From Halichondria panicea (Eukaryota > Porifera > Demospongiae > Suberitida > Halichondriidae), in the NCBI RefSeq assembly GCF_963675165.1, contig NC_087381.1:2418001-2482000 (forward strand): a stretch of 64,000 bases of DNA, in the 5' to 3' direction. Positions 21,501 to 33,300 of the stretch are shown here, piece by piece. The stretch's first letter is position 1. Every line of letters begins with the position of its first letter. Position numbers and translations under genes: made by a program. The notes beneath the pieces were generated by a model that ran no database searches, had not been told where the DNA came from, and worked only from the letters and a program-made list of their open reading frames with translations.

Positions 21501-24270
21501 AGCAAGCCACATGCAACTTCATGATTTGGTCCAAATGTGTGTCCAGGCTCAAAGATACTTGGTAATACGAAGGAGCTGCCTGAGCTACCACTATCTCTAA
21601 AGATATCAGGATCTCAGTTGAAACTGAGCAGTGGCCTCATTGGACAAGGTGAGAGAAATTTGAATATGTATGTCTCTTCTCTTGCATGCACTTCGTATTG
21701 TGCGCATGATACAGTACCGTTCAAAAAGTGACAGTAAAAATTAATAATGACATTAATGGTTTCCAGGGGAAACCGGTATGGTCTACAAAGGTTTACTGAT
21801 AAACTGGAAAGATAAGCCGTTACAAGGAGTGGCGGTCAAAACATTGAAAGGTATATAGTGACAACTTGCACAATCAGCTACGAAGTATACATACATGTAG
21901 CTATAGTTACAAATAATTATTGGTAGATTATAGTTTTAAAAATGTTTTGTTTTATTTTTAGGTTTGTTTTCTTCTACGGATATTCAATTTCTGATCACTG
22001 AGATTATCAAGATGAAAGATTTCAATCACCCTCACGTCATGCCCCTGATTGGAGTCTGTCTAGATGTCGGACCCGGCATTTCCATGGTGATGCCGTATAT
22101 GGCAAATGGGAGTGTACTGGAGTATTTGAAGAAGGAGAGAAGTGGTCTAAAATTGACTGAAAACTGCAGCAAAGAAGAGGTCAGATAATTATACTAACAA
22201 AAGGTTACCGTAGTTCTCTCCATCTCTCCAAAGCAATTTGCAAAGCAATTTTTTGGTGCCCAGTGAATGAATATTTATTCCTTATACTATATACACAGGC
22301 CCATGCTGTCAGGAAGCTTCTATTGCGAATATGTCATCAGATTTCCTTAGGAATGGAATATCTCTTTCAGCAAAGATTTATTCATCGAGACTTGGCAGCA
22401 CGAAACTGCATGTATGTTTTCAAGCACATTACGTAATTAAGTTTGTAACAATTATACTGTCCAAACTTTTCTAATAGGTCAAGGTTTTCTTTATAATAGA
22501 CACGTGTTTTGAGTGAATTCGTTAGTTTGCCGAATTCCATAGTAAATTCCGTTAGTTTTGCTTCCCACAACCCACAACAAGTCTAAAGGCATAAAACGTA
22601 CCATTTGAGTTATTGGGTGGGATGGTGCGGCATTAGTCAAAAAGCAGTTTCATCCACTGCATGCATTTACACACATGCAGTGTAACATGCTCTCTATATG
22701 TTCTGGTATATTGCAGTGCATGGTAGTGATGTAACATGCCATATAAAGAGCACTGAATTGCTTTGATCTGTCCACTCACTGGGCAACAAGCATGCATGTA
22801 CAATAAATTCACTCGTGCATGCATATTAATTTTAGCACAGTACAGACTATTTCCTCAGACTAAAACCCTTTGTTCAGGTTGGACTCTAGTGGTGATATCA
22901 GAGTTGGTGACTTTGGACTGGCCGAGAATGTGTACAGTACTGGATATTATAGACAGAATGAACGAGCTAATATCAAGCTGCCCTACAAGTGGATGGCATT
23001 GGAGAGTCTAAACGATGCCATCTTTACAGAGAAAACAGATGTGGTATAGATAGTGTTTTGCTATAAGCTGTCCCTTATTACTGTGCCAGTTTTGTTTCTG
23101 GCTAAAGGCTTATAGTACAATTAACATTTAATACCCCCTGCAGTGGTCGTATGGAGTGACTATGTGGGAGGTCTTCAGTGGCGGTCAGATTCCCTATCCT
23201 GGAGTAGACGTTGTGACTCTTGTCAAGTTCCTACAGAGAGGAAGCCGATTGGACTCTCCCGTTAATGCTGCCTGTACTACTGACATGTGAGTTGGTTTGT
23301 TGGATAGTTGTGTATGTAACCAATTTAATAAGAGCTCGTAATTTGTTACTTGCACCCTGATACAGTGCAGTTTGGCTGGAATATATATCGAGGTGGCTGC
23401 ATTTCAGAAAAAATCAGCCGCGGCTAAAAAGCGATCCCCACCTCGAATATAATGACTAATTTGCGGTTCTGTCGCGAGGATAATGAATCATTATTCTCTC
23501 TGTGTAATCCAATTATCTGCCAAACCACACCCAAAACGTCATATCCGGTCATAATAAATGTACAAAACCTGGTTTAGGGTAGCCAGAACTGACCAGTATA
23601 TTAAATAGTGAGTGGCCGCATGCATTTCAGGGCGAGTTTTGTGCAGTAAAAATTAATTAACACTGTATTACTAGAATGTTTTGTGAGCACCAAACATTTG
23701 CGAGCTTTGCGATGGTTGATTAATTCGCAACAATAAAATCCGCAAAACCTAAATAATACACACGATCCTTGCCAGAACACAATAGTTATATCGCAAAGGG
23801 TCAAATTTTCGCTGATTTGGTTCATTCGCCAAGATTTTTCACCCACAAAATATTCTATAATTCGTGCCAAATAAAACGATCAGTATGTCGAGATGATTGT
23901 TCTTCAGAAGCCGGATTAGCGATAGTCTACCGTATATATATAGCTAGAGTGGCCAATTTTAAAAGTGATACACGGTAGACTATCGCTAATCCAGCTCTCT
24001 ATAAAATGTAGTTTTTATAGGCAGGTCTATATAAAATAATGTGTTTTAGCTCATACCTAAACAATGCTGTTCTTAAAGATTGTTCTACGTCACTCCAGCT
24101 CAACAGTGATGCAGAGATGTTGGCTCGAAGATTCTGAAGAGAGGCCATCCTTTGCTGACCTGTCTTCAATAATGGACGCCATGCTCTCCTCTGTGTCTGG
24201 CTATGCTGAACTGAACATGAAGCTCCCTCATAATAGCGATACTGTTGGCACAATTAATGTACGTCACTAA
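15525..24270 (+). CDS. SRCR-domain receptor tyrosine kinase
   Basis: SRCR exons: 15525-15714, 15810-15958, 16011-16197, 16323-16471, 17832-18018, 18620-18768, 18922-19108, 19215-19370. Each pair encodes one SRCR domain ([38 protein letters not shown]), with phases 1-2-1. A Thr/Pro stalk ends at about 20010. The TM exon is 21010-21142 ([20 protein letters not shown]). The juxtamembrane and kinase exons are 21184-21377, 21547-21648, 21767-21850, 21962-22179, 22299-22411, 22878-23043, 23144-23286, 24099-24270. The kinase keeps [43 protein letters not shown] and CW-ERPSF, so it should be active; STGYYRQNE is the likely activation-loop site. Domain 4 carries a 4-bp insertion (19313-19316) that shifts the frame into TGA before the TM helix. 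The first exon and the join from domain 4 to the stalk were not resolved. A final donor at about 24258 could add a short alternative tail. Confidence 0.85.
16568..16703. mobile_element. Fold-back MITE, ends acactgtaaaaaa
   Basis: This nearly perfect inverted repeat lies in an intron of the receptor kinase. The arms include 'cactaaaaccgtcgcatata' against its complement 'tatatgcgacggttttagtg', and the ends are 'cactgtaaaa' and 'ttttacagtg'. A related diverged copy lies at about 24902-24973. Confidence 0.75.
20034..20627. mobile_element. Long-arm fold-back element with probable 9-10-bp target duplication
   Basis: The left end 'agcctcgattccaagccgat' and the right end 'atcggccttgaatcgaggct' are inverted. 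Inner arms also pair, for example 'gaggctctcatctac' near 20230 with 'gtagatgagagcctc' near 20361. The flanks read 'tgtgttatat' on the left and 'agtgttatat' on the right. A duplication of that length suggests a Mutator-like non-autonomous element. It lies in the intron between the stalk and TM exons of the receptor kinase. Related hairpins occur at 55131-55182 and 55443-55524. Confidence 0.65.
23380..23998. mobile_element. Composite MITE region (diverged copy 3 of the tacagtagactctcgct family)
   Basis: Blocks such as 'atcgaggtggctgcatttca', 'gagtggccgcatgca' and 'ttagcgatagtctaccgtat' match the elements at 1551-1968 and 37510-37890. The interior includes an unrelated insertion. The region sits in the last kinase intron, just before exon 24099. 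Confidence 0.55.
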
Positions 24271-25041
24271 CTAATCAGAGGTGTAGGAAGATAGTTTTGA
24301 AAAGGGGTGCTGAGGAGGTGGCCTATATCTATCTATAGCTAGCTGGCTTATTCAAGGAGCATAAGGTAGCCTGAGACAAGGGGTGCTCCAGCACCCTGAG
24401 CACCCATGCTTCCTACGCCCCCCTGTTAGCAACAGTCAACTCAATACCCCATGCATCCTGTCTCCATAAAATAATAATTTAAAGCATGTGTGTTATAATA
24501 TATAGAAGGCCACCTTTTTAATACATGCACTAATTATACCTATACCAAAAGCGACTACAAATTATTATGTTTCGCTTGAAAATCATATATATATTTTTTG
24601 TTGCAGACAAGCATGACAACGATTTAAGCGAGTCACTAATGAACAGAGCAACTAATGTGAGGAGAATTGAACTAACTAACAATTATCTCAATGATAGATT
24701 GATTAAATTTTGTTATAGATTAATGACTATTATAGATTAATGACTGCAATGCAGCATGCAACAACTTTTACTGTGACATTAATTTTTATTGTTTTGCTCA
24801 CAAGTTTATAGCTAGTACAAAAAAACTGCTGTACATAACATAGAAACACATGATATATTATTATAAGAAGTCAGATATACACATGCAGCAAGTGAATACT
24901 ACACTGGGAAAAAGCGTGCTATAATTATATGCAACTGTTTTAGTGTGCTCACCACACTTCATTTTTACAGTGTAATCCTGAAACGGCACTATAGATTTAC
25001 ACCTCTACTTTTATCATAATTATAATTACACGCAACCTTAC

Positions 25042-25427
25042 ATCTTCTTCATAAGACTTTTGTTTCTTTGGTTCCTGCATGGGTAAACAAACATGCATAC
25101 CATGCATGTGTGTATATAGCAGGTGACTGAGCTGATGACCTGGAGATAGGTATAGTGGGGATATACATAATTATAGGTGGGAGGACATAGTTGACAGACA
25201 CATCACATCACCAGTAAAGGAGGGAGGCTGTATTATTAACACGTGCACATACATGCACATACACAACTTGAGAGTTGTCTGGAGGGATGATCGGAGGAGC
25301 ACAGTTTCTTCCAGCTATATAGTTTCGGCAATGGAAAACCATGCTTATTCAATGGGGTGGGTGTCATGGCAACATAAGGGTCTACACGGCCATAGTATTG
25401 TACAACCTGCATGTTCTCGCTCAATAT
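25042..25427 (-). CDS. Two possible exons of an unrecognised minus-strand gene
   Basis: A 33-bp segment (25074-25042) has ideal splice sites on both sides and encodes EPKKQKSYEED in phase 0. Upstream, an acceptor at 25427 opens a frame reading SENMQVVQYYGRVDPYVAM, then LYSWKKLCSSDHPSRQ, until about 25270. Both look protein-like, but neither matches a family known to me, and the donor of the larger piece is unclear. Confidence 0.3.
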
Positions 25428-25509
25428 CTGTGACAGTGTGTGTGGTGTGGTTGTGGAGGGTATATACAGAAGCTCCATGCTTCACTATACTGCATTATAA
25501 TAAGTGTAA

Positions 25510-25960
25510 TTATTATAGCTTTGATCAAGGACATTCAAAAACTGGAGAGACTCCAGAGGAGAGCGCCACCAAATTAATCCTTAAGGATTCTCAAGCTCGT
25601 ACCGATCGAGGCTGTCCAAATTGAAGCTATACTTAGTCTACCTCTAATGTACTGGTTTGAAATACAAGACACAATGTTTCTAGTATAAAGTCATTAAAGG
25701 AACCATCGGATCACTTCAACATAAGAGATCATATAAAATGTGTTACTGCATGGTCTCACCCGCTTCAGTTGCAACAACAAACTCACTGTCAAAGCCAAAC
25801 ACTACAAAGCAAGTAAACACTTTTACCTCAATCGTTGCAACTGCCATGGACATCAGCGCAACAGTATAACTTTAATCAACAATATACCCTCTATCACTCA
25901 CTATACTTTTGCATGAGAGAACTTTAAGCAAAATGTTAACTACAATAAACAGTGCCATTT
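25510..25960 (+). mobile_element. Decayed LINE reverse-transcriptase C-terminal remnant
   Basis: Translation in shifting frames gives typical LINE ORF2 thumb/C-terminal words: IKDIQKLERLQRRA, TKLILKDS, LPLMYWFEIQD, DHFNIRDHIK and HFYLNR. Several frameshifts and stops separate them. No full domain survives. Confidence 0.55.
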
Positions 25961-26331
25961 ATAATGGACTAACACACAGTGAGTCGGTATATTAGACTAG
26001 TGCAGACAGGTTACCTTAATTGACATTATGGGTAGGTGATGACTATAATTATACTATCAATTTGGCGAATCAAGGATACTTCACAACACAATCTCACTTA
26101 GCAATAATGCTATATGCAGCACGATCGTCCGTTTATAGAATAACAGTTCAATTGTCTCATTCGACACTTAAAATTATACCATTATATACAGCACACATTT
26201 CATACTGCAGCAGTCATGCATTGATATACTACGTATATATATACTACATATATCGTCCAATAATAAGAGTAGCTAACAGAGCTATATATGTATGCATGTT
26301 AGATCATTGTTCAGTGTCTCTAAATCATCGA

Positions 26332-27798
26332 TCAGTAGACGTATAGTTCCATTTGTTCAAGAGCAATGTTAGCACTATATGCAGAATTATGCATGCATAA
26401 TCTCATTTCGATATCATCAGTTGTGGGGGTTGGTAGTGTTTTGTTGAACCACGGTGGGTTATTGAACTGACAGCACGGGTTGTCATGGATACACCCCTGA
26501 CCATCCCAGAGAGGATTATCAGAAAAGAGGTGATATCCACGTGCAGAGCGAGAGCTTACGCCACTATCACAGAAATAGTCGTTACTGACAAAAGGAGGGG
26601 GGCCGTACGTGTTGCCCGGGTTACAAGGGCAGCGATAGTGTTCATTTGTACTTTCAATATCAGTTGCATTACTGTTTCCTTGATTGGCACCAGCTGCGAA
26701 TGTCCAAATGTGCGTCCTGGGTGTCCCATGAGTGAAACTTAGTCCATCAACGTACTGTGCACTGATACTATGTGAAGCAGAGTGATACCCCCTAAAGGAA
26801 TACATGTACCCCCACTGATAAGCCCTAGCTCTCCCACATACTCGACTATATTGATATCCACCGACATGAAAGATGACCGAAGAACAAGCGTACGAATTTG
26901 TATTGGTTCGACCACACGATCGGTAGTTTGAGTAGCCAGTCAGTGTTAGTCCTTGAGGGCAGTTTTGGCTTGTATTAGTCATATCAATGAATGCCACCTT
27001 CCTCCATCCTGGACCACCACACAATGATATAGGTCCCGCTGGATCTTGCTCACCTGTCATTCCTTTATCTCCCTTTTGTCCATTATTGCCTCCAAAGCCT
27101 CGATCTCCTTTAACCCCCTTGGCACCCGGCTCTCCTTTGTATCCTGGGTAACCAAGCTGACCTTTCACACCATTCTCACCACGCTCGCCTTTAACCCCCG
27201 TATCACCTTTCACACCGATGTTACCCATATCTCCTTTAACCCCTCGCTGCCCTATTGGGCCGGGACCGCCGATAGGACCCTTTAGACCTACTTCCCCTTT
27301 GTGACCAGGGTAACCAGGGTAGCCATTGTGACCTATGTGTCCTTTAACGCCAGGCTCTCCATGAATTCCCTGAGGACCTTCTTTACCCTGATCACCCAGG
27401 TCTCCCTTATTCCCCTTTGGGCCTGGTTTGAGCGAACAGTCAGTTAAATTATCATCATTTCTAGCACACTCCATTATAGTGTACAGTTTCTTTTCAATTA
27501 GTTCTGTCAGAGCATCAGAAAGTAGATCTGTAGCACTTTGAGAGGAGCTTGATTGTCGTGTTAGTCGCTTTAGTGTGCCCATCACCGTGGCTTCATCACT
27601 CGAGTAGGGGTTTGGATTAGCTTGAACAATATCTTGCAATTTAGTGATTTGGTCCTGTAAGATTGCATTTTCAGACTTGAGAGTCCACACAGCAAAAAAC
27701 AGACCACCAAACAATGAGAATCTCAGTAGCACAAATGCTATTTGAGAGATTATCTTACTGAACTTCACATTCGAGTCCATCTTTGTGTTGTACTGCAT
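26332..27798 (-). CDS. Type II membrane collagen with a cysteine-rich C-terminal domain
   Basis: Intronless, 488 aa. There is no cleaved signal. A hydrophobic helix at about residues 17-42 (IAFVLLRFSLFGGLFFAVW) is followed by a short heptad-like segment (ENAILQDQITKLQDIV), as in trimeric type II membrane collagens. Residues about 128-255 are about 42 uninterrupted Gly-X-Y triplets, with one break (DPA) at the end. The remaining 230 residues have 16 or so cysteines and the words GGPGWRKVAFIDMTNTSQNC, CGRTN, RVCGRARAYQWG and HIWTFAAGANQG. This resembles lectin- or fibrinogen-like recognition heads by position only; I cannot name the domain. A possible role is matrix or cell-surface recognition. 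Confidence 0.85.
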   Translation of the reverse strand: MQYNTKMDSNVKFSKIISQIAFVLLRFSLFGGLFFAVWTLKSENAILQDQITKLQDIVQANPNPYSSDEATVMGTLKRLTRQSSSSQSATDLLSDALTELIEKKLYTIMECARNDDNLTDCSLKPGPKGNKGDLGDQGKEGPQGIHGEPGVKGHIGHNGYPGYPGHKGEVGLKGPIGGPGPIGQRGVKGDMGNIGVKGDTGVKGERGENGVKGQLGYPGYKGEPGAKGVKGDRGFGGNNGQKGDKGMTGEQDPAGPISLCGGPGWRKVAFIDMTNTSQNCPQGLTLTGYSNYRSCGRTNTNSYACSSVIFHVGGYQYSRVCGRARAYQWGYMYSFRGYHSASHSISAQYVDGLSFTHGTPRTHIWTFAAGANQGNSNATDIESTNEHYRCPCNPGNTYGPPPFVSNDYFCDSGVSSRSARGYHLFSDNPLWDGQGCIHDNPCCQFNNPPWFNKTLPTPTTDDIEMRLCMHNSAYSANIALEQMELYVY

Positions 27799-27928
27799 GT
27801 AGCTACATGTGGCAAGATTATAACTTAAGTATACACAATATACAGTAACCTCTACGGTATGCTGTGGGTTTATGTTGTGGTGTATTTGATTCCCTCCTCC
27901 AACATACGGAATGTTGGTGGTATTACTG

Positions 27929-28260
27929 AACCAAAGTTGTAAATTCCAACTGGGAATTCTACTCTTAAACAGTCGCTTCCGGAATCCCCCCCCCTCAAAA
28001 AACTCTTATACGGTAGACTACATGTATACTGTATAATTATCCAGCGGTACCTTTGACCACTATACTGGGCAAATACTGCTGACATACTAGTAATCCATAC
28101 TGGTCAGTGCAGGTGCTGATGCCTCCGTGGAGGTGTCAAAGCTACATAACATACTAGCAATTTATATAGCAATAGCTTTTATACACACATTAAATTATCA
28201 GTTGTAAATTCCAACTGGGAATTCTACTCTTATACTGACAGTCGCTTCCGGAATTCCGGA
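27929..28260. repeat. Local direct duplication
   Basis: The block 'gttgtaaattccaactggga' plus 'attctactctta' and 'cagtcgcttccggaat' occurs at about 27929-27990 and again at about 28201-28258. The second copy is interrupted by 'tactga'. The interspersed repeat end (28104) lies between them. Confidence 0.6.
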
Positions 28261-28530
28261 AATCGATGCCAAAAGTCCAAATCTAAAATGAATCGCTGCA
28301 CTAGCAGAGCCTTGCAGCTCTCTTCTCACTCTTGCAGCTATATACAAATATAGCTAGCGTTCTAGTGCAGAGCTAACTACTATATGAGTAGCAACACGCA
28401 CTCCATGGACAAGTTTTGCTACGCACTCTTCTGACAAGGCTGCAATGGCATTCCAAGTAAGCAAACAACTAGGCATAACTCGAGAACCAAGCATTATTAT
28501 GCAAATCCACGAATCAAAATTCATGTTTAG
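28104..28530 (-). repeat. Interspersed repeat of about 500 bp (copy 2)
   Basis: Reverse-orientation copy of the repeat at 8204-8710 and 61393-61945. It runs from 'gtgctgatgcctccgtggag' to 'cacgaatcaaaattcatg', and carries the second half of the local duplication inside it. Confidence 0.6.
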
Positions 28531-28773
28531 AAGCCTATAATAACTAGTTCTTCATTGAACTAGTTATTGGCTGTAGCAGTCTACACAGACTATAGGCCTG
28601 TGCCAAATATTCCGGAATACCCACATTTTACATTGCAGTAAATGTATTGTTAGTCCAATCAATGTTTGAAACCACATTTTTTGTGCTCAAGTTTGTTATT
28701 TCGCTGCTGAAATTAAAAGTTAATCCCATTTTTGGTGCTATAGTTGTGACACATGCACAAGTGCCACATGGGT

Positions 28774-28840
28774 ATTGGCTCAGTAGTGACGTAAGCCCGA
28801 GGGCCGCAGGCCTCAAGGGCAAACGGCACTACTGAGCCAA
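28774..28840. repeat. 67-bp hairpin, ends ttggctcagtagtg
   Basis: The inverted ends 'ttggctcagtagtg' and 'cactactgagccaa' enclose a GC-richer centre. A solo fold-back element; no gene. Confidence 0.65.
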
Positions 28841-28974
28841 CTAGTGTTCAAGCTGGCGCTGCATGTGCTAATGCCTCTCGCCATGATTTGCTTTCGCTCA
28901 AAAGTATAGAAGAGGAAGTATAGAAGAGGAAAAAGTGTATAAAATAATCTGTCTAAAACTGACTTGCATCTATT

Positions 28975-29370
28975 CAATTGTATAATTATGGTATCATTGT
29001 TGTGTTTTGTGGCTGCTTATACCAGGACCTCAAGGATCTAGGAAGCAACAAAGAAGAAGATTTTGTAATTATAAGCGAAAGTGCATAATTTTACTAATTT
29101 TAGTTTATCTATATAAAGTCACTGAGAAGAAAAGACTTATTACATGCATCTATTGTTGTATTATGTGGCTTTAATACCAGGACCTCAAGAAAGAAGAAAA
29201 TTGATTCTTCCAGGATCTGTAGTAGTTCAGTGTATAATTATAATATCTAAGAAGAAAAGACTTGTGTACATGCATATTATTATCTATATTGTTATATAGT
29301 AGTGTTTTGTGGCTTACCAGGCCCTCAAGAAAAATATGATTCTGCCAGGAGGATCTGGATCTGGACCTTG
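28975..29370 (+). repeat. Three diverged tandem copies of a ~145-bp unit
   Basis: Each copy has 'gtgttttgtggct' or a variant, then 'taccaggacctcaag', an AAGAAGAA-rich block and 'gaagaaaagactt'. The centres are near 29025, 29175 and 29315. The purine-rich block resembles the tail of the LINE remnant at 9780. Confidence 0.55.
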
Positions 29371-29479
29371 GATATCACACATGGGGAATGAGCGCGCATG
29401 CGCATTACATCCATAGGAATAATTAAAGGGTGTGTCCAAAGAGATCAATTTCACAAATGGCTACTGCTAGCTAGCTGTT

Positions 29480-29890
29480 TTAACAGGTATTTTATGAGTC
29501 TTGTAGCTAACAAAAAGCTAGCGCTTTAGTGCAAGGCTAACTCATATGTTGAATAGAAAGTTTGTGCGGACAGATGATGCTATGAAAGATTCTGAAGAGA
29601 CTGCAACAGCCTTCAATGTGAGTCAAACTAGCCATAACTCGAGAAAGAAGCTTTAGTTTGCTAATCCACGAATCAAAATCCAAGAGAACGTGGCTAGAAG
29701 CCTATAGTAGACTCGCAAGCCGTCACTGTTTGCCTGCAACAGTGACGGCTTGCGAGTCTAGCCTATAGAAGCTGTTAGTTTTTGTCGCATTGCAACCGTT
29801 GAGCAGTTACAGCTGGAACAGACACACACACAGACACAGTCAGCTTTACCGTATCCCTCCTGCGGGTACGCCTCGAGGCATAATAATTAT
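29480..29890 (-). repeat. Interspersed repeat (diverged copy 3) with an internal perfect hairpin
   Basis: It matches 28104-28530 in the words 'gctaactcat', 'ccataactcgag' and 'atccacgaatcaaaat'. It ends at the inverted 'gcctcgaggcataat'. At 29707-29760 a perfect palindrome ('tagactcgcaagccgtcact' and its complement) has been inserted. Confidence 0.55.
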
Positions 29891-30330
29891 ATCCAATGTG
29901 CACACAAGTCGAGTGAAGCTGTGTAACAACTGCATTCCTTTCCGTGTACACATCACTCTTTTTATAGGACAACTAGTTTGCAACTACTTGTGGTCGGCTG
30001 TGGAATGCACCAGACGCATGAAAAACGTTTTCTGCCTACCACTGAATCTGTTAACACGTTTTTTTTCAGGTTACTGGCTGGAGGGTGGGCTTTAGATAAC
30101 TTCAGCCAGTTCACCATTTGTGTTTCCTTTGATCTGCCCACTCAAATGCAGTGCAAATGACTATTTTTGGCACACACTAGCTCGAGACCAGGCCGAGTTT
30201 TCGCTTTTATAACGGTAGGGGTTTTCCAACTGCTGAATCAGCGTTTCTTGCTTTACCCCTCCCCCCTCTAGCTCTCTACACTATTGTATACAAGCCAAGA
30301 GACTCTCTTAGCGCTGTGTATAGTAAAATC

Positions 30331-33300
30331 ATGGGCAGTATTGAATCAGTTGCAGCTGCCCCCCCTGCCTGCAGTTCAGTCTCCTTCACACTAAACGGTT
30401 TCCCAGTGAGTGTAGCAGATGCAAGTCCTGGAGTCAGCTTGAACCAATGGTTGAGGTCTCAGCCTGGACTAACTGGAGCCAAGAGGATGTGTGGGGAAGG
30501 AGGCTGTGGGGCCTGTGTGGTGGCCGCAAGTGTACCGCACCATGGTGATGGGGAGACGAGTGTCGCAATCAACTCAGTGAGCTCTAATACTTGCATATAA
30601 ATGGCTATTATAGCATGGCATAATGTCAAGGTACATAGTAAGGTATTATAATTATTGTCTTGCTTTTATAGTGCCTGTGTCCCATCTACTCCATTGAAGG
30701 GTGGTCCATAACCACTGTGGAGGGTATTGGGAGGTAAGATTGTGACTAAACATGCTAGATCTACTTTAATATCTATTAAAGTAAGTATTTCCGTACGGAC
30801 AAGTTTGGGTATAGACCACTAAGTGCATGTCTCAGTATAATATTATATGCTTGGTACATACATCATTATAGAACCATCCTTTGGTGCCAGGAAGTTAAGA
30901 CACAGTGAAATTCAGTGGTACCATGTATATGCATGAAGAAATATGTTTGAGGTTGTTGTATATAGAGAGCCAATCTATACTACCGTGTATAATTATGACT
31001 GTAATCGACCCTTGCACATGCACACACACACACACAGTTCCAAGGTTGGTTTCCACCCAATCCAGACAGCCATTGCTGAGTACAATGGCAGTCAATGTGG
31101 CTACTGCACTCCAGGCTTTGTCATGACCATGTACAGGTGAGTATAGGCTAGCGAAATGCTCTGTATTATAGATCAGAAATATGGGCAGGGAATGTACTAG
31201 CTTCGATTCCAGGCCACTTTCAAAGGAGAAAGACTCTTTCTCCAGTGTTAAAAAGGCAGGTTTTGTTTAATCAACCACGTGGGTGACCATAGGACTATTA
31301 CTGAAACAGTACATGGATATATATACCAGGTCCTCTTTTCACTAAAATTGAGGCCGAAATGTACAGACTGCATTTCATTCTATTTTTGACCTGATTATAA
31401 CTTCCAATCCTTTTATGCTGTAATTATTCGCGAGTGATATTCATTCATTGCATTTTTGTTATCGTATACGAAAAATGTATGTTAAAAATGTCGCCTTAAA
31501 ACATTTTAGCGTTAACACCTACTAAATATCAGGTAATAATTATGTTTTTTACTTAGCTTGCTTCAGAGGAACCCCCAACCTACTGAGAGAGAAGTGGAAG
31601 ACGTGTTCGACGGGAATATTTGCAGGTGTACTGGGTATCGTCCGATCCTGGATGCTATGAAGAGCTTTGCCATTGACCACACCCCCACCACCACCGCCAC
31701 TCACCATATTGCTGATATTGAGGTAAGCAGTCCACGTAACGAAAACAAAGGCTATACTGTTGATTTTTACTTACTCATACCAACAAATAAATTGATGCAT
31801 GTGTCTAATTGCAACTACATGAAGTGCATTATGTACATGTATCACATGGCAGCTATCGGCTAAATCCTGAATTCCATATGAAGCCTCAAGCAATTAACTA
31901 TAATTATTTGCATTAACTGTTTGCAATTCCCCCTTCTCCATGCACAGGACCTTTCTCCCCGAGTGTGCTCTGATGTTGGTGACTTGTGCTTGGATCTAGG
32001 CCGAGGATTGAGGAGGACAATCTTTGACCCTCAGTGGTACCGTCCCTCCTCTTTGTCAGAGCTAGTGGCGGTTGTCAGGGGTAATGAGGGGAAAAGAATT
32101 GGGCTGGTAGCCGGAGACACTGGAAGAGGTCTGTCACACTTTGAGATAATAGTATATAACGTAAAAGCAGAAAATAAACTTATAACTATTTAAGATCGAA
32201 GGGCAATTAAGCTGCTGCTTCAAACTTGTTCTATATCTCAGTGCATGCATGCTTTAATAATTAATTTTATAGCGCTAAATAGAGCAATTGAGCCATTGAG
32301 CATTCTTACCAGCTGGTTGTAACTTCAATCCCCCCCCCCCCCCCCCCCCTCTCTCTCTCCCTCTCTCTCTCTTGCACATGCACATTCAGGGGTATTTAAA
32401 CACTCACCACGAGATGAGGTGCTTATTGATTTAAAGGCTATTCATGAGTTTAGCGAAATAAAGGTCAGTCACTATCAAAATGTGGGTGTGTCTCTGTCAT
32501 GAATATTGTAAGAACTATTGTCAATTAGGTGACAATTTGCTTCTCTGCAACTGTATTGCATGAAATCTTCCTGCTAGCTGTAATGATGTAATCGATCGTC
32601 ACCAGCATATACCTCTCCCTCCACAGGTAACCCCCAGTGTCCTTATAGTGGGTGCCTGTGTGAGCATCTCTCGATTGGTGGAAGTACTCCTTAACAACCC
32701 CACCCCCTCGTTTAAAGTCCTGAGTCAGCACCTGCTCATGGTGGGCAATGTCCCCGTGAGGAACGTGGGTACATGGGCGGGTAACCTCATGTTGGTCCAT
32801 AAGCATAGGGACTTTCCCTCCGATGTCTTCATCACACTGGCCGGACTTGGAACTACAATCACTATCGGTAAAAGGAATGTTTTTGATGTTATAATTCTGA
32901 TATGTAGAGCTTGCTTTCAGGTGCATGTTTAAAATTGAATTTTCCAGGCCATCATAAAATTCATTCCATGTAATAGGTCGCTTGTCAGATCTATCCACTG
33001 TTGACATGACACTGTGGAAGTTTCTGGAGACAGACATAAAAGACAGTGTAAGCATATACATTATAGTGATAGCGTGTATACACATATACATGAATACTAT
33101 AATTACTTGAGGATGTTGTCAAAAACTGTTCACATGAAATTGTCAGTTTATGTTTAATCAGAGTTTCATAATTAGAGTTTCAATTCCACAGATTATTCTC
33201 TCTGCGTCCATCCCTGTCCTTCCTGAGAGTGTAGTCTACCAGAGCTTCAAGATTATGCCCAGAGCTGTGGTATGCATAATGAATTAAGTATTATACATGT

